From Trichocoleus desertorum NBK24 (GTDB lineage: Bacteria > Cyanobacteriota > Cyanobacteriia > FACHB-46), in assembly GCF_030409055.1 (NCBI RefSeq), contig NZ_CP116619.1:3077628-3141627 (forward strand): DNA of 64,000 bases, read 5' to 3'. A program made the position numbers and the translations under genes. This document shows positions 17,253 to 26,796 of this stretch, piece after piece. The notes below the pieces were generated by a model, which was not told where the DNA came from, did no database searches, and saw nothing but the letters and a program-made list of their open reading frames with translations. Within the stretch, counting starts at the first letter, position 1, and each line of letters starts with the position of its first letter.

Positions 17253-18827
17253 ATGACAATGACAGCTAAATGGTTGGATAGAGTGGGTGATTGGAACCCA
17301 CAACTATTTCGAGAACTGAAAGGCCGCTTAAAGTGGCGGAGTGTCTTGTTTGTGGGTTTTGCAGCCCTGCTAGTGCAGTTTTTGCTGGGCAGCGTGCTAT
17401 CTAGCGAGGATAGTGACCCAGTCGGTGTATTCCGGATGCTCAATTGGCTGCTACCCTTGCTGCTACTGGTTCCGGGCACTGTAATGCTGATGACAGATTT
17501 GGAGCAGGAAGAACGGCGGGGTACGTTGAATTTTATTCGTTTAAGCCCACAAACGAGCCAAAGTATTTTGCTGGGTAAATTGTTGGGGGTGCCAATTTTG
17601 TTGTACCTCGGTGCGGCTTTGCTGGTGCCGCTGCATATTTGGTCTACGATCGCCTCTCAAGTTCCTCCCGGTTTTCTCCTCAGTTTCTATGGCCTTTTGG
17701 GAGTTGCTTGTGCCTTGGTCTTCAGCTTGGCGTCGTTATCTGCCTTTCTGGGGAGATTTTCAACAAGTACAGTCAATGCTTTCGGTAATGCCACGACCTT
17801 GTTCGCGACCTTCTTTGTAGGGGTGGCGTTTTTGCCAATTTACATCAGTTGGAATCAGCTAACGGTCTGGAGGTTTTTTCTGCAAGGGCAGATGGACCCT
17901 AGTGAATTCTTTGATATGCGATGGTTTTTCTTACCTATTAGTGAAAATTTGGCGATCGCGCATGGCTTTACCTTGCTCAACGCTGGGCTAGCAATCTATT
18001 GGGTTTGGCACATCTTAAACCGCTGTTTTTGTTCTCCGACATCAGCGTTGCTAAGTAAGCGCCACAGCTATTTCATGACGGCTCATCTAGAGCTATTCAT
18101 GTTGGGATTTTTAGTCCAAATTTCTGGTTCTCTCAACGCGACATCTGACTGGTTTGGAGTTTTACTCTGCGTCTGTCTTGCTAACTTGATCTGGTTTGGG
18201 GTCTTAATGGTACTCCTCTCACCTCAGCGGCAAGCCTTACTAGATTGGGCACGCTATCGCCACTCAATGAACACTGCGGCTTCAGGCGGAACGCGACGTG
18301 CTTTAATCGCAGATTTGGTTTGGGGTGACAAAAGCCCAGCGCTGGTGGCAATGTTCCTCAATTTCAGCTTTGTGGTTGCATTACTGGGTACTTGGCTACT
18401 TGTAGTGGCTGATGAGGCAGCCAAATTTCAATTGCTGATGGGCTTGCTTCTCAGTTTTACCCTACTGGCGATTTATGCCGCGATCGCTCAGTTTGCCACT
18501 TTAGCCAAGTCACGCCAACAGGTTTTGCAAGTGGCTACGGCGATTGGTGGCGCTGCTGTATTGCCACCTCTGATCTTGGTTTTGGTAGCGCAAGGAGAGC
18601 CGAACCAGGGCAAAGAATTGATGCTGTTTTCGCCTTTGCTGTGGCTCGTTTTAGAAGAGGTTTCTAAGACAGCGATCGCTTTAAGTTTGCTAGGGCAATT
18701 GGGGTTGCTGGGGCTACTGACCTTCCGCTTCACGCAAAAACTGGGACGACTCGGTGCATCTGAGACAAAAGCTTTGCTCACTGGAAGAGATACCGCTTTC
18801 CGGGTGAGACCGCAGGGTGCAGATTAG
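17253..18827 (+). CDS. ABC-2 type transporter permease (tandem copy 1)
   Basis: Large integral membrane protein of 524 residues from the chosen ATG. The start is supported by AAAGGAG about a dozen bases upstream and by alignment of the N terminus with the next gene; an upstream ATG at 17232 is possible. It opens with the soluble block DWNPQLFRELKGRLKWR, then about a dozen hydrophobic segments. After the third segment comes TDLEQEERRGTLNFIRLSP, the cytosolic coupling motif typical of ABC-2 permeases, which contacts the ATPase. A cytosolic stretch PQRQALLDWARYRHS divides the protein into two halves. It is paralogous to the following gene. Confidence 0.85.
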   Translation: MTMTAKWLDRVGDWNPQLFRELKGRLKWRSVLFVGFAALLVQFLLGSVLSSEDSDPVGVFRMLNWLLPLLLLVPGTVMLMTDLEQEERRGTLNFIRLSPQTSQSILLGKLLGVPILLYLGAALLVPLHIWSTIASQVPPGFLLSFYGLLGVACALVFSLASLSAFLGRFSTSTVNAFGNATTLFATFFVGVAFLPIYISWNQLTVWRFFLQGQMDPSEFFDMRWFFLPISENLAIAHGFTLLNAGLAIYWVWHILNRCFCSPTSALLSKRHSYFMTAHLELFMLGFLVQISGSLNATSDWFGVLLCVCLANLIWFGVLMVLLSPQRQALLDWARYRHSMNTAASGGTRRALIADLVWGDKSPALVAMFLNFSFVVALLGTWLLVVADEAAKFQLLMGLLLSFTLLAIYAAIAQFATLAKSRQQVLQVATAIGGAAVLPPLILVLVAQGEPNQGKELMLFSPLLWLVLEEVSKTAIALSLLGQLGLLGLLTFRFTQKLGRLGASETKALLTGRDTAFRVRPQGAD

Positions 18828-18883
18828 CGATCGCTCTAAACTTTGGCTCTTGTTATTAGCTCCTCTTACTGGAAAGAACTGCC

Positions 18884-20620
18884 ATGCTTCAAGTTGGGTT
18901 GAACCGTCTGGGGGATTGGAACCCACAACTATTTCGAGAAATTAAAGGCCGCTTGACTTTCCGCAATCTAGTACTCGCGATCATGATTTCGGTCGGGGCA
19001 CAACTGATTTTTCTCATGTATTACTGGGGGCAACTTCCAGCGCTACCTTCTAGCCACAAGTACTGCACGGGTTCTGGGCCAGATTACTCCCTTACTTGCT
19101 TGACCGATGCTCTGGGGCACACCCTGATCAATTGGCCGCTTTGGTTTTTAGATGCCTTTATCGGCTTGAGCTTGATCGGCATGGTGATGCTACCAGTCGT
19201 TGGTACTTATCTTTTGGTCAGTGACCTAGACCGAGAAGAGCGCCGAGGTACGCTCAATTTCCTGCGCCTAACGCCTCAGTCAGCTTCTAGCCTCTTAGTC
19301 GGCAAGATGTTAGGCGTGCCAATTTTGCTTTATGGGGCAGCGTTACTCGCAGTACCTCTGCATCTCTGGTTGGGCCATGCCTCTGGGATTTCTCTAGCTT
19401 TAATCTTCGGTTTTTATGGGGCGATCTTAGGTAGCTGTCTTTGCTTCCATAGCATTGCCTTGCTGTTTGGGCTAATCAGCACGGGCTTAGGAGGTTTCCA
19501 GCCTTGGTTAGGCAGCGGGGTCTTGCTCTTTTCACTAATTGTTTCCGTGAGTCGGAGCGTTGATCACTCTGCTGTAGATTTGCTGACCATGCTCACGCCT
19601 TGCTTGGTGCTGGCTCGGATGTTGCCTGTAGAGCTTCTGAGTACGGCTGATTGGTATCAAGAAAGCTTCCAAACTTTGGAATGGTTTGGCCTGTCCATTA
19701 GTTCTAACTGGCTCAATGTCCTTGGCTTTACTGTTTTGAATTATGGATTGTGGAGTTTTTGGGCTTGGCAAGCCTTACAGCGGCGCTTCCGCAATCCCCA
19801 TATTTCGCTATGGAGTAAGTACCAAAGTTATGGCTTAACAATTTGCTTTGAAGGCTTCGTTTTAGGCTTGGCCTTGCAAGCTTATAAAGCGACACAAAGT
19901 CTGTCTCCAGAGTATGCGCCTGTGGGTCAACCAGCAGAACCCTATCGACATCTGCTACAAGCGCTATCTCAGAACTTCAATACTTTGATGATTCTAAACC
20001 TAGTTTTCTTTCTGGGCTTGATTGCTGCTTTGTTGCCGCATCGCCAAACAGTTCAGGATTGGGCCAGGTATCGGCGTGAGCGAGCTGCTAGTCGTCAACT
20101 TTGGTCTGCGGCTCTTATCTCTGAGTTGCTGGGGAGTGAGAAAAGTCCTGCCGTTTTGGCGATCGCCGCTAACCTTACCATCGCGTCTGTACCTTTGCTG
20201 GCTTGGATCTTGTCTTGGCCCTCCAGTGACAACCAAGATCAAGCGATCGCAGGACTGGCACTGAACTTTAGCATGCTGGCTCTCTACGCGGTGTTAGCGC
20301 AGCTCCTGCTGCTGATGCCCAGTTCCAAGCGAGGTTTATGGGCTTTCACCACGATTAGCGCTGTTATTGTGCTACCCGTTTTAGTGTTGGCAATTTTGTC
20401 GATCGAACCTGACCAAGCGGCTGGGCTGTGGCTATTCTCAGCGTTTCCTAGTGTTGCAGTTCCTGCTGCCTCTGCTCATGAAATCGTCCTAAGTTGGCTC
20501 GGCCAGTTAAGTGTCGCAAGCTTACTGAGTTTGCGTTTAACCCGACAAGTGCGGCAAATTGGGGCATCGGCTTCCCAGGCTTTGCTCAGCGATCGCCCCC
20601 GCTTAGCCAACCGAGTTTAG
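18884..20620 (+). CDS. ABC-2 type transporter permease (tandem copy 2)
   Basis: A 578-residue integral membrane protein, paralogue of the gene just upstream. Shared landmarks in the same order are DWNPQLFREIKGRLTFR at the N terminus, SDLDREERRGTLNFLRLTP after the first hydrophobic segments, and HRQTVQDWARYRRERA between the halves. It is longer because of an extra loop after the first membrane segment (SSHKYCTGSGPDYSLTCL). With the ATPase gene the pair could form a heterodimeric exporter. The stop lies only 13 bases from the end of convergent sucD. Confidence 0.85.
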   Translation: MLQVGLNRLGDWNPQLFREIKGRLTFRNLVLAIMISVGAQLIFLMYYWGQLPALPSSHKYCTGSGPDYSLTCLTDALGHTLINWPLWFLDAFIGLSLIGMVMLPVVGTYLLVSDLDREERRGTLNFLRLTPQSASSLLVGKMLGVPILLYGAALLAVPLHLWLGHASGISLALIFGFYGAILGSCLCFHSIALLFGLISTGLGGFQPWLGSGVLLFSLIVSVSRSVDHSAVDLLTMLTPCLVLARMLPVELLSTADWYQESFQTLEWFGLSISSNWLNVLGFTVLNYGLWSFWAWQALQRRFRNPHISLWSKYQSYGLTICFEGFVLGLALQAYKATQSLSPEYAPVGQPAEPYRHLLQALSQNFNTLMILNLVFFLGLIAALLPHRQTVQDWARYRRERAASRQLWSAALISELLGSEKSPAVLAIAANLTIASVPLLAWILSWPSSDNQDQAIAGLALNFSMLALYAVLAQLLLLMPSSKRGLWAFTTISAVIVLPVLVLAILSIEPDQAAGLWLFSAFPSVAVPAASAHEIVLSWLGQLSVASLLSLRLTRQVRQIGASASQALLSDRPRLANRV

Positions 20621-20633
20621 CTGGAATCGCTCT

Positions 20634-21524
20634 TTAGCGGAGTGCCTTTTTCACCAAAGCTGGAATTTGAGAAGGGCGCTCTGCAACAGGAATATTGGCC
20701 CGCTTAAAGGCGGCAATCTTACTCTCAGCTGTACCAATTTCGGTGCCCAACTCAGCCACTTGAGCTGCAATAATCGCTCCCGCATGGCCCATGTGCTTGC
20801 CTTTCGGCACAGTGCGACCAGCTAGGTAAGCAATGACAGGCTTGTCGATCACTTCCGCCACATAGCGAGCGGCCACTTCTTCGCTGTCTCCCCCAATTTC
20901 TCCTACCAAGACAATCACTTCTGTAGTGTCGTCCTCGTCCAAACTTTGCAGCCACTGGGGAAAGGAGGAGCCAACGATCGTATCTCCGCCAATGCCTACC
21001 CCGATGGATTGGCCTAAACCCGATCGGGTCAGTTCTAAAGCAATTTCGTAGGTGAGAGTGCCGCTGCGACTGATCAGGCCAACCGGGCCAGGAGTGTAAA
21101 ACTTGGCAGGATGGGTTCCTAACAACACTTTCTGTCCTGGCACAATAATGCCGGGGCAATTTGGCCCCACGATCAGAGTATCCGTTGCTTCTGCCTTGCG
21201 AGTCAGATGCACCATATCTAGGGGTGGCATTCCCTCCGTCACGATAATGATTTGTCGAATGCCAGCGGCGATCGCCTCTAGGGCTGCGTCTAGGATTAGG
21301 TAAGGGGAGACAAACAAAATGGTGGTATCCACTGGCCCCACGGTGGGTAGTGCTTGCTCCACCATGTTAAAAATGGGGATGTCTTCGAGTTGCTGTCCTC
21401 CATGCCCAGGGCTGATCCCCGCCACAATGTTGGTGCCGTAAGCCTTCATTAGAGGGGCGTAAAGCTTTCCTAGGGGTTCTGTAATGCCTTGAACCAGGAC
21501 TTTGCTGTCTGGATTAAAGTTCAT
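20634..21524 (-). CDS. sucD: succinate--CoA ligase, alpha subunit
   Basis: Alpha subunit of succinyl-CoA synthetase, which converts succinyl-CoA to succinate with formation of ATP or GTP in the TCA cycle. The 296 residues show the CoA-binding N terminus (LVQGITEPLGKLYAPLMKAY), IVGPNCPGII, and the phospho-histidine region KHMGHAGAIIAAQ. The N-terminal motif is slightly divergent from the common GKTGTFH form. It follows sucC with a 140-base gap and is probably cotranscribed. Confidence 0.93.
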   Translation of the reverse strand: MNFNPDSKVLVQGITEPLGKLYAPLMKAYGTNIVAGISPGHGGQQLEDIPIFNMVEQALPTVGPVDTTILFVSPYLILDAALEAIAAGIRQIIIVTEGMPPLDMVHLTRKAEATDTLIVGPNCPGIIVPGQKVLLGTHPAKFYTPGPVGLISRSGTLTYEIALELTRSGLGQSIGVGIGGDTIVGSSFPQWLQSLDEDDTTEVIVLVGEIGGDSEEVAARYVAEVIDKPVIAYLAGRTVPKGKHMGHAGAIIAAQVAELGTEIGTAESKIAAFKRANIPVAERPSQIPALVKKALR

Positions 21525-21664
21525 ATCTCTCTACCTACCGGAACGAAGCTGATCCCCAAGGCAGCACCCGCTCTGAGTGCTGATCTACTTTGATTGTATG
21601 GGGTCGCAAGACTAGTCGCTTCATTCGGTCAGAAATTAGACAAACAGAAAGTAGGCAAGGAGAG

Positions 21665-22846
21665 CTAGGCCTGTTTGGCATTGGACCTAGCTAATGCGAC
21701 AACCTGAGCGATCGCTTCGTCTAAGCTCTCTGTGAGAGTAATTTGTTGGGCGGCAAATCGTTCTTTCGCGGCTTCAAAATCTGGTCCTACCAAACGCACA
21801 ATCAACCGTGGCATCCGACCAACCCGATTTTTGTTCTGTATGTAGGTTGTAATAGTTTGAGCAATTTCATCACAGGAAACAATATTGCCTAAGAGATTCA
21901 CCAAAACCACTCTGGCACTTTTGTCTCGTAGAATCAGCTCTAGCCCTTGCTCAATTCGTTCTGGTAAAGCGGCGGGCATGCGATCGCTATAAAAATCCCG
22001 ACCAATGTTGAGTAAATTGGCAGGCTTTCCTCCAGCCTGATGCACCAAGTCTAGAGTCGTCATGGTCAGCCCTGCGCCATTGCAGAGAATGCCAATATTG
22101 CCTTCCATTTCAATCAAGAATGGCAACTTAGCAAAGCGACGGTACTGACCTACTGACTGAACCGCTGTTTCTTTCATTCGTTGGCTGCGCTTGACGGCGA
22201 GCTGAGCCAGATCTGGATGGCGATTTAGGGCATCATCATTGGCCGTGACTTTGCCATCTAGTGCCATGACCTCGCCTTTAATGCTGATCCCCAGTGGATT
22301 GATTTCTACCAAATCCAAATCTTTCTGGGCAAACAGTTGGTACATTTTCTCGACCACTGTACTAATCGATTGAATGAGTCCTCCCTCCAGTCCCATCTTC
22401 AGCGCTAAACGCCGAGCATAGAACGGCGAGAATTCTTGATCGACCATGACCTGCTGCATTTTTTCCAGGGATGCTTCCAGTTGCACCCCACCATGCTGCG
22501 ATCCCAACAGCACCGGACGGCGAGCCGAGGGGTCAATGGCAACAGCTAAATAAAATTCTTGATTGGCGTCATATTTTGCTTCTGCTAGCAAAACTTCGGG
22601 GTACTCCCCCATGATGGGCAGGTTAAAGATGGTTTGGGCCGCCGCGATCGCATCAATGGTGTTTTCCACGAACTTGATGCCCCCAGCTTTGCCTCGTCCG
22701 CCAGCCCGCACTTGCGACTTGAGCACAACAGGATAAGGAATTTTTAGGCCCTTCAGATCCTTGGGGTGGTCAATCCGTTGGGAGGACAGCACAGGGATGC
22801 CCATCTCCCGAAATAATTCCTTCGCTTGGTACTCTAGCAAATCCAT
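21665..22846 (-). CDS. sucC: succinate--CoA ligase, beta subunit
   Basis: Beta subunit of succinyl-CoA synthetase, which carries the nucleotide-binding ATP-grasp domain. The 393 residues begin MDLLEYQAKELFREMGIPV, then KSQVRAGGRGKAGGIK (nucleotide loop), LVEINPLGISIKGEVMALDG (metal binding) and the CoA-ligase half with GNIGILCNGAGLTM and NLLGNIVSCDEIA. Length is normal. In cyanobacteria this enzyme works beside a 2-oxoglutarate decarboxylase bypass; no bypass genes are seen here. Confidence 0.95.
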   Translation of the reverse strand: MDLLEYQAKELFREMGIPVLSSQRIDHPKDLKGLKIPYPVVLKSQVRAGGRGKAGGIKFVENTIDAIAAAQTIFNLPIMGEYPEVLLAEAKYDANQEFYLAVAIDPSARRPVLLGSQHGGVQLEASLEKMQQVMVDQEFSPFYARRLALKMGLEGGLIQSISTVVEKMYQLFAQKDLDLVEINPLGISIKGEVMALDGKVTANDDALNRHPDLAQLAVKRSQRMKETAVQSVGQYRRFAKLPFLIEMEGNIGILCNGAGLTMTTLDLVHQAGGKPANLLNIGRDFYSDRMPAALPERIEQGLELILRDKSARVVLVNLLGNIVSCDEIAQTITTYIQNKNRVGRMPRLIVRLVGPDFEAAKERFAAQQITLTESLDEAIAQVVALARSNAKQA

Positions 22847-22965
22847 GAGAGCCGAGAATGCCTGTAATCGGTGGAGAAAAACACTAAAAATGGTGAAGTA
22901 ACTTGGGTTGGAGCTGGAGCTGGCAGACTCGTTACTTCACACAGCTCGGTAAAGGCTAGTTTCGC

Positions 22966-23874
22966 TTATTTCTGGCGACTCTGCCAGTCTTGGGCAACAC
23001 GGTCAATGCCATAGAAACGCTGCCAGAATTTATCGACGGCCCGAGTCGGCAACAGTTTGGTCATGAGAAACAGCAAGGCTCCCCCGCCAGTAGCTGCCAA
23101 GTAACGAGGCCGAGGACGGCGATCGCTGAGGGGTCGAATGATCACGTCAGCCACTCGTTCTGCACTCCAAGCACGACTACTCGTTTGTTGCTCTAGCTTT
23201 TCCAGCTTCTCGAAGGCCGCACGGTAAGGTGTACTTTGCGGATCGGGAACTGCCTCCTCGACCGCCGTTGCCACCACGCCAAAAAAGTCAGTACTGACCG
23301 GGCCAGGTTCTACCACACTAACTTGAATATTGAATGGCTCCAGTTCCATCCGGAGAGCATCGCTCAATCCTTCTAAGGCAAACTTAGAGGCGCTGTAGAG
23401 TCCGCCAAAGGGAAACGCCAATCGACCGCCGAGCGAACTAATGTTGATGATGCGCCCCCCACCTTGATGTCGCATGAACGGAATCAAAGTCTGAGTTAAG
23501 GCTAGAGGGCCAAGCAAATTGACTTCAAACTGGCGACGAGTAGCAGGGACAGGCACCAACTCCAGTGGCCCCATCTGTCCGTAGCCAGCATTATTCACCA
23601 AGGCATCTACCCGCCCAAACTTATCGATCGCCGTTTGGGCAAGTGCCTGTGCTTGTTCAATTTGAGCAATATCAGTTGGAACCGCCAAGACCTCAGCTCC
23701 AGCTTTACGGCATTCTGTAGCCACCGCTTCCAACCTTTCAGCACTCCGGGCCGCGAGTACCAGCCGAATGCCAAAAAACTTTGTGGCTAACACGCGGGCC
23801 AAAGCCGCACCAATTCCTGTAGAGGCTCCGGTAATCAGAACGACTTGTTCCACAAGAGGACGGGGGTAAGACAT
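22966..23874 (-). CDS. short-chain dehydrogenase/reductase
   Basis: Classical SDR with an N-terminal Rossmann fold: VVLITGASTGIGAALAR at about residues 12-28, NNAGYG at about 95-100, catalytic Ser near 147 (INISSLGGR) and YSASK with Tyr about 160 and Lys about 164. Numbering is from the ATG at 23874; a TTG two codons upstream is less likely. The C-terminal part (LLFLMTKLLPTRAVDKFWQR) has a hydrophobic stretch that may attach it to a membrane. The substrate is unknown. It precedes sucC on the same strand with a 119-base gap. Confidence 0.88.
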   Translation of the reverse strand: MSYPRPLVEQVVLITGASTGIGAALARVLATKFFGIRLVLAARSAERLEAVATECRKAGAEVLAVPTDIAQIEQAQALAQTAIDKFGRVDALVNNAGYGQMGPLELVPVPATRRQFEVNLLGPLALTQTLIPFMRHQGGGRIINISSLGGRLAFPFGGLYSASKFALEGLSDALRMELEPFNIQVSVVEPGPVSTDFFGVVATAVEEAVPDPQSTPYRAAFEKLEKLEQQTSSRAWSAERVADVIIRPLSDRRPRPRYLAATGGGALLFLMTKLLPTRAVDKFWQRFYGIDRVAQDWQSRQK

Positions 23875-24101
23875 GACCAACTCCAGTCAGAATGTACAGG
23901 TTCCAGGCGATCGCTCAACTAATTGATTGCTCTGCAACGGATTGCCGCCTCATTCTGCAATGTTTGACTGAAATTTGTCTCTAGCAGACGTGGGATTTTG
24001 CCATACTGTTGTCTGGATCAGATGTCTGGCTAAGGTCAGACTTTTGTTCGTGAAGTTTCGCTAAGCCAGTTCCAGTTCTTCCTTTGTTCTCGCTTGTCCG
24101 C

Positions 24102-24797
24102 ATGACTGCTTCAGCGCCTCATTGCTCCCATTACATTTACTTGCATGGCTTTGCCTCTAGCCCTCGTTCTGCGAAAGCCCAAGATCTCCGCGATCGCTTT
24201 CAATCGTTAGGCATTAAGCTCACAATCCCCGACCTAAACCACCCAGACTTTACTCACCTAACCCTCACCAGACAATTACAACAGGTTTTGGCGCTACTTC
24301 CGGCTGACGCTACACCTGTCACTTTAATTGGCTCTAGTTTTGGAGGCTTAACTGCTGCCTGGGCTGCCCAGCACCAGACCCAGATTCAACGCTTAGTCTT
24401 ACTGGCACCAGCATTTCAATTTTTGGATCATTGGCTACCCCACCTAGGCGAAGAGCAAGTAGAGCGTTGGCAAACTGAGCAGTATTTGTCGGTGTACCAC
24501 TATGGTGAAGGGCGATCGCTACCCCTCAGCTACAACTTCATCCTCGACGCCACCCAATATCCAGAAGCTCAACTGCAACGCTGCATTCCCACTTTAGTGC
24601 TGCATGGCCGAGCTGATGACGTAATTCCAATTCAATCCAGCCGACAGTTTTCTGCCCCACGTCCTTGGGTGGAAGTCATCGAGCTAGACAGCGACCACGC
24701 CTTGACCAATGCCAGCGATCGCATTTGGACTGCTATACAAGCCTTTTGCCAATTACCAGCCCACCGCTCACCCAGTAACAAGCTGAAGACCGAATAA
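24102..24797 (+). CDS. YqiA/YcfP-family alpha/beta hydrolase
   Basis: A 231-residue cytosolic hydrolase. The first strand reads YIYLHGFASSPRSAKAQ, the hallmark of YqiA/YcfP esterases, and the nucleophile elbow is LIGSSFGGL. The acid and base are likely in LHGRADDVIP and ELDSDHAL. The natural substrate is unknown. I start at ATG; an upstream TTG would add six residues. It converges on the following gene. Confidence 0.85.
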   Translation: MTASAPHCSHYIYLHGFASSPRSAKAQDLRDRFQSLGIKLTIPDLNHPDFTHLTLTRQLQQVLALLPADATPVTLIGSSFGGLTAAWAAQHQTQIQRLVLLAPAFQFLDHWLPHLGEEQVERWQTEQYLSVYHYGEGRSLPLSYNFILDATQYPEAQLQRCIPTLVLHGRADDVIPIQSSRQFSAPRPWVEVIELDSDHALTNASDRIWTAIQAFCQLPAHRSPSNKLKTE

Positions 24798-24856
24798 GTT
24801 ACTCTGAAAAACACTGGCTTCTCTGTCACATCCATCTGTCACACCTACACCAATTC

Positions 24857-25462
24857 TCAGCGTCGAGTTTTGGGATTGAGATTAGTAGAACTTTGACGCA
24901 TACTGCGAATCGTCTGCGGTAATACCCCGACTAAAAGTGCAAATGCTTCATCTGGTAGCTGGGCAACTGTAGCTGGATCAAAATAGTTCTCAAACTGATT
25001 CAAGATCATTTGTGCCCGCTGCAATGGCACGGCATTGTCGGTGAATTGTTGAGTGAGTCGAATCCACTGGCGGCGAATTAAATAAGCTTTTTGTCGCTCC
25101 TCATGAGTGTCGGGTTCTACAAGAGACAAATCTCCGACTGGAATAGCCTTGACACAATCCATATCAAAGAAACCACCTACTGCTGCGCCAGGCCCAGCGA
25201 ATTCCGCATGAAACTGCTTGTAAATAACTAGGCCGTTTCTGCGGCGGCTATTCACCATCAACAACTGTCCGCTGTTTAGCTGAGTAATAAGTTCAGGTGA
25301 ATTTGGGTGCTCAACAACAGCTCCACAAGCGCTGGGATCTGGAATATTCATCCTTTGAAAGTTTTGAGCTTCTGTGTATTTGCCTATAACACAGGTGCGG
25401 CTAATTGGAATATTGACCTCGAAAGAGGCAGTCTGATAGCGCTGCTGGCTTTCGCTATCCAT
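24857..25462 (-). CDS. hypothetical protein, 201 aa
   Basis: I do not recognise a domain. The protein is soluble and begins SFEVNIPISRTCVIGKYTEA, with a central region rich in beta-prone residues (QLLMVNSRRRNGLVIYKQFH) and a helical C-terminal half (ERQKAYLIRRQWIRLTQQF, then DEAFALLVGVLPQTIRSMRQ). Composition and codon use match neighbouring genes. No operon partner on the same strand. A bacterial regulator or structural role cannot be distinguished. Confidence 0.65.
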   Translation of the reverse strand: MDSESQQRYQTASFEVNIPISRTCVIGKYTEAQNFQRMNIPDPSACGAVVEHPNSPELITQLNSGQLLMVNSRRRNGLVIYKQFHAEFAGPGAAVGGFFDMDCVKAIPVGDLSLVEPDTHEERQKAYLIRRQWIRLTQQFTDNAVPLQRAQMILNQFENYFDPATVAQLPDEAFALLVGVLPQTIRSMRQSSTNLNPKTRR

Positions 25463-26076
25463 CGAGACCTACTCCTAATGGCTTCCTGTGGGCATGCACC
25501 CGAACCCAGCACAGGCTAACAAACCTAACCTTAAAGTACACCAAGTACATTAATTTGATTGGAAGCAATCGAGCCAGGTCTGCCATAACTTGACGTTACT
25601 TTTGTGTGGTTTGCATTTAGGAGTCAAATGCTGGCTTCACACCCTTATTCTATGGCACGAATCAACCCTAGCCCAACCTAGACCAAGGAATAAATCGTGT
25701 AGAAAAGCCATTCAACTAGTTTGAAGTTTAAAGTGTGTATGAAGACTAAGAGAATACAAATCAAGAATAGATGAAGTTGCTTTATAAGCTCGAATCATTT
25801 GTAGTAAAAAATCTAACTTTGTTGAATTTGATTGGTTTAAGTAAATCTAGGTTGACCACCTCTAAAGTTGCTAGATATGACTGAATCATATAAATAAATC
25901 ACACTTCACTTTGATAGCTATAGTTTCAGGAGAAAACGAGCAATTCTTTATTTGAGTTAGAAAGTTATTTGAAGAATAGGCGATCGCCAACCATCCTTGC
26001 CATTTTTGCCGTTTCTGCCAATTATGTATAGTTTCAAAGAGTTTTAATCCTTAGATTCCTAATAAGCATTTATTAC
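25463..26076. other. AT-rich intergenic stretch, about 600 bp
   Basis: No gene, RNA or clear repeat is seen. The sequence is noticeably richer in A and T than the neighbouring genes, with a single HIP1-like octamer near 25980. It separates two minus-strand genes. Confidence 0.5.
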
Positions 26077-26706
26077 TTAAACAGGTGTAGTTCGCCTCGT
26101 GGCAGCAGGCGAGAGATGCTTGTGTAGCAGGAGGCGTCGTGGTTGCCTCAGTAACCAAGCACTCCAACTCGGATCGGCTTGTTGTAGTTTGTACCCTGTT
26201 TTGAGATAAAGCCGTCTAGCTTGATAATTATTTTCCAAAACATGCAGATAAATATCTTGAAAGCCCCAGCTTAAAGCAATGCTCTCACAAGCCGTCAAGA
26301 GGTGATATGCCACACCTTGCCGACGATGTTCTGCCCGAACAGCCAAATTGGAAAGATAAAGATATTTGGCCTGATGAAACTGAAAGACATGAGGGTGACG
26401 CAACGCCATCTCTACGGTACCAATTAAATCGTCTGCTGAGTCCGAATCAGACCGCTCCGCTCTGAGCGTAGTATGCACAGCGACCAAACAAGCATAATTG
26501 GGAGTGGTCGCTCGCAATCGATTGCGTAAATCTTCATATATGCCCAGACGCAGCAACGGGTACAGCCAGTGTCTTAGCCCCGCCTGAGAATGAAAACTAT
26601 CGGCCAGGATGTCAGTCAGACCAGTCAAGTCTGTTAACTGAGCAACCCGAATGCTGAAGTCGGGCGAATCTAGTAATCGTCCCGGAGAGGTTTGCTCATC
26701 AGACAT
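26077..26706 (-). CDS. GNAT family N-acetyltransferase
   Basis: An acetyltransferase of about 209 residues from the chosen ATG (MSDEQTSPG). The fold is indicated by IRVAQLTDLTGLTDILADSF at the N terminus and by LYLSNLAVRAEHRRQGVAYH, where RRQGVA is the acetyl-CoA pyrophosphate loop, followed by LHVLENNYQARRLYLKTGYK. An upstream start at 26796 would add 30 hydrophobic residues that do not resemble the family. Substrate unknown; similar plant and cyanobacterial GNATs acetylate protein N termini or lysines. Confidence 0.82.
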   Translation of the reverse strand: MSDEQTSPGRLLDSPDFSIRVAQLTDLTGLTDILADSFHSQAGLRHWLYPLLRLGIYEDLRNRLRATTPNYACLVAVHTTLRAERSDSDSADDLIGTVEMALRHPHVFQFHQAKYLYLSNLAVRAEHRRQGVAYHLLTACESIALSWGFQDIYLHVLENNYQARRLYLKTGYKLQQADPSWSAWLLRQPRRLLLHKHLSPAATRRTTPV

Positions 26707-26796
26707 TGAGGAATAAAAAGGAAAACTCACTGTTTTCAGGATACATAGCCCGTAAAGATCGTAAATGATTTGTCGAGATGAAGTTAGAGTTAACAC

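Noticed and set aside
20752-21159. Minus-strand frame of 135 codons inside sucD
   Set aside because: Out-of-frame shadow of sucD, rich in Arg, His and Cys as expected for such shadows.
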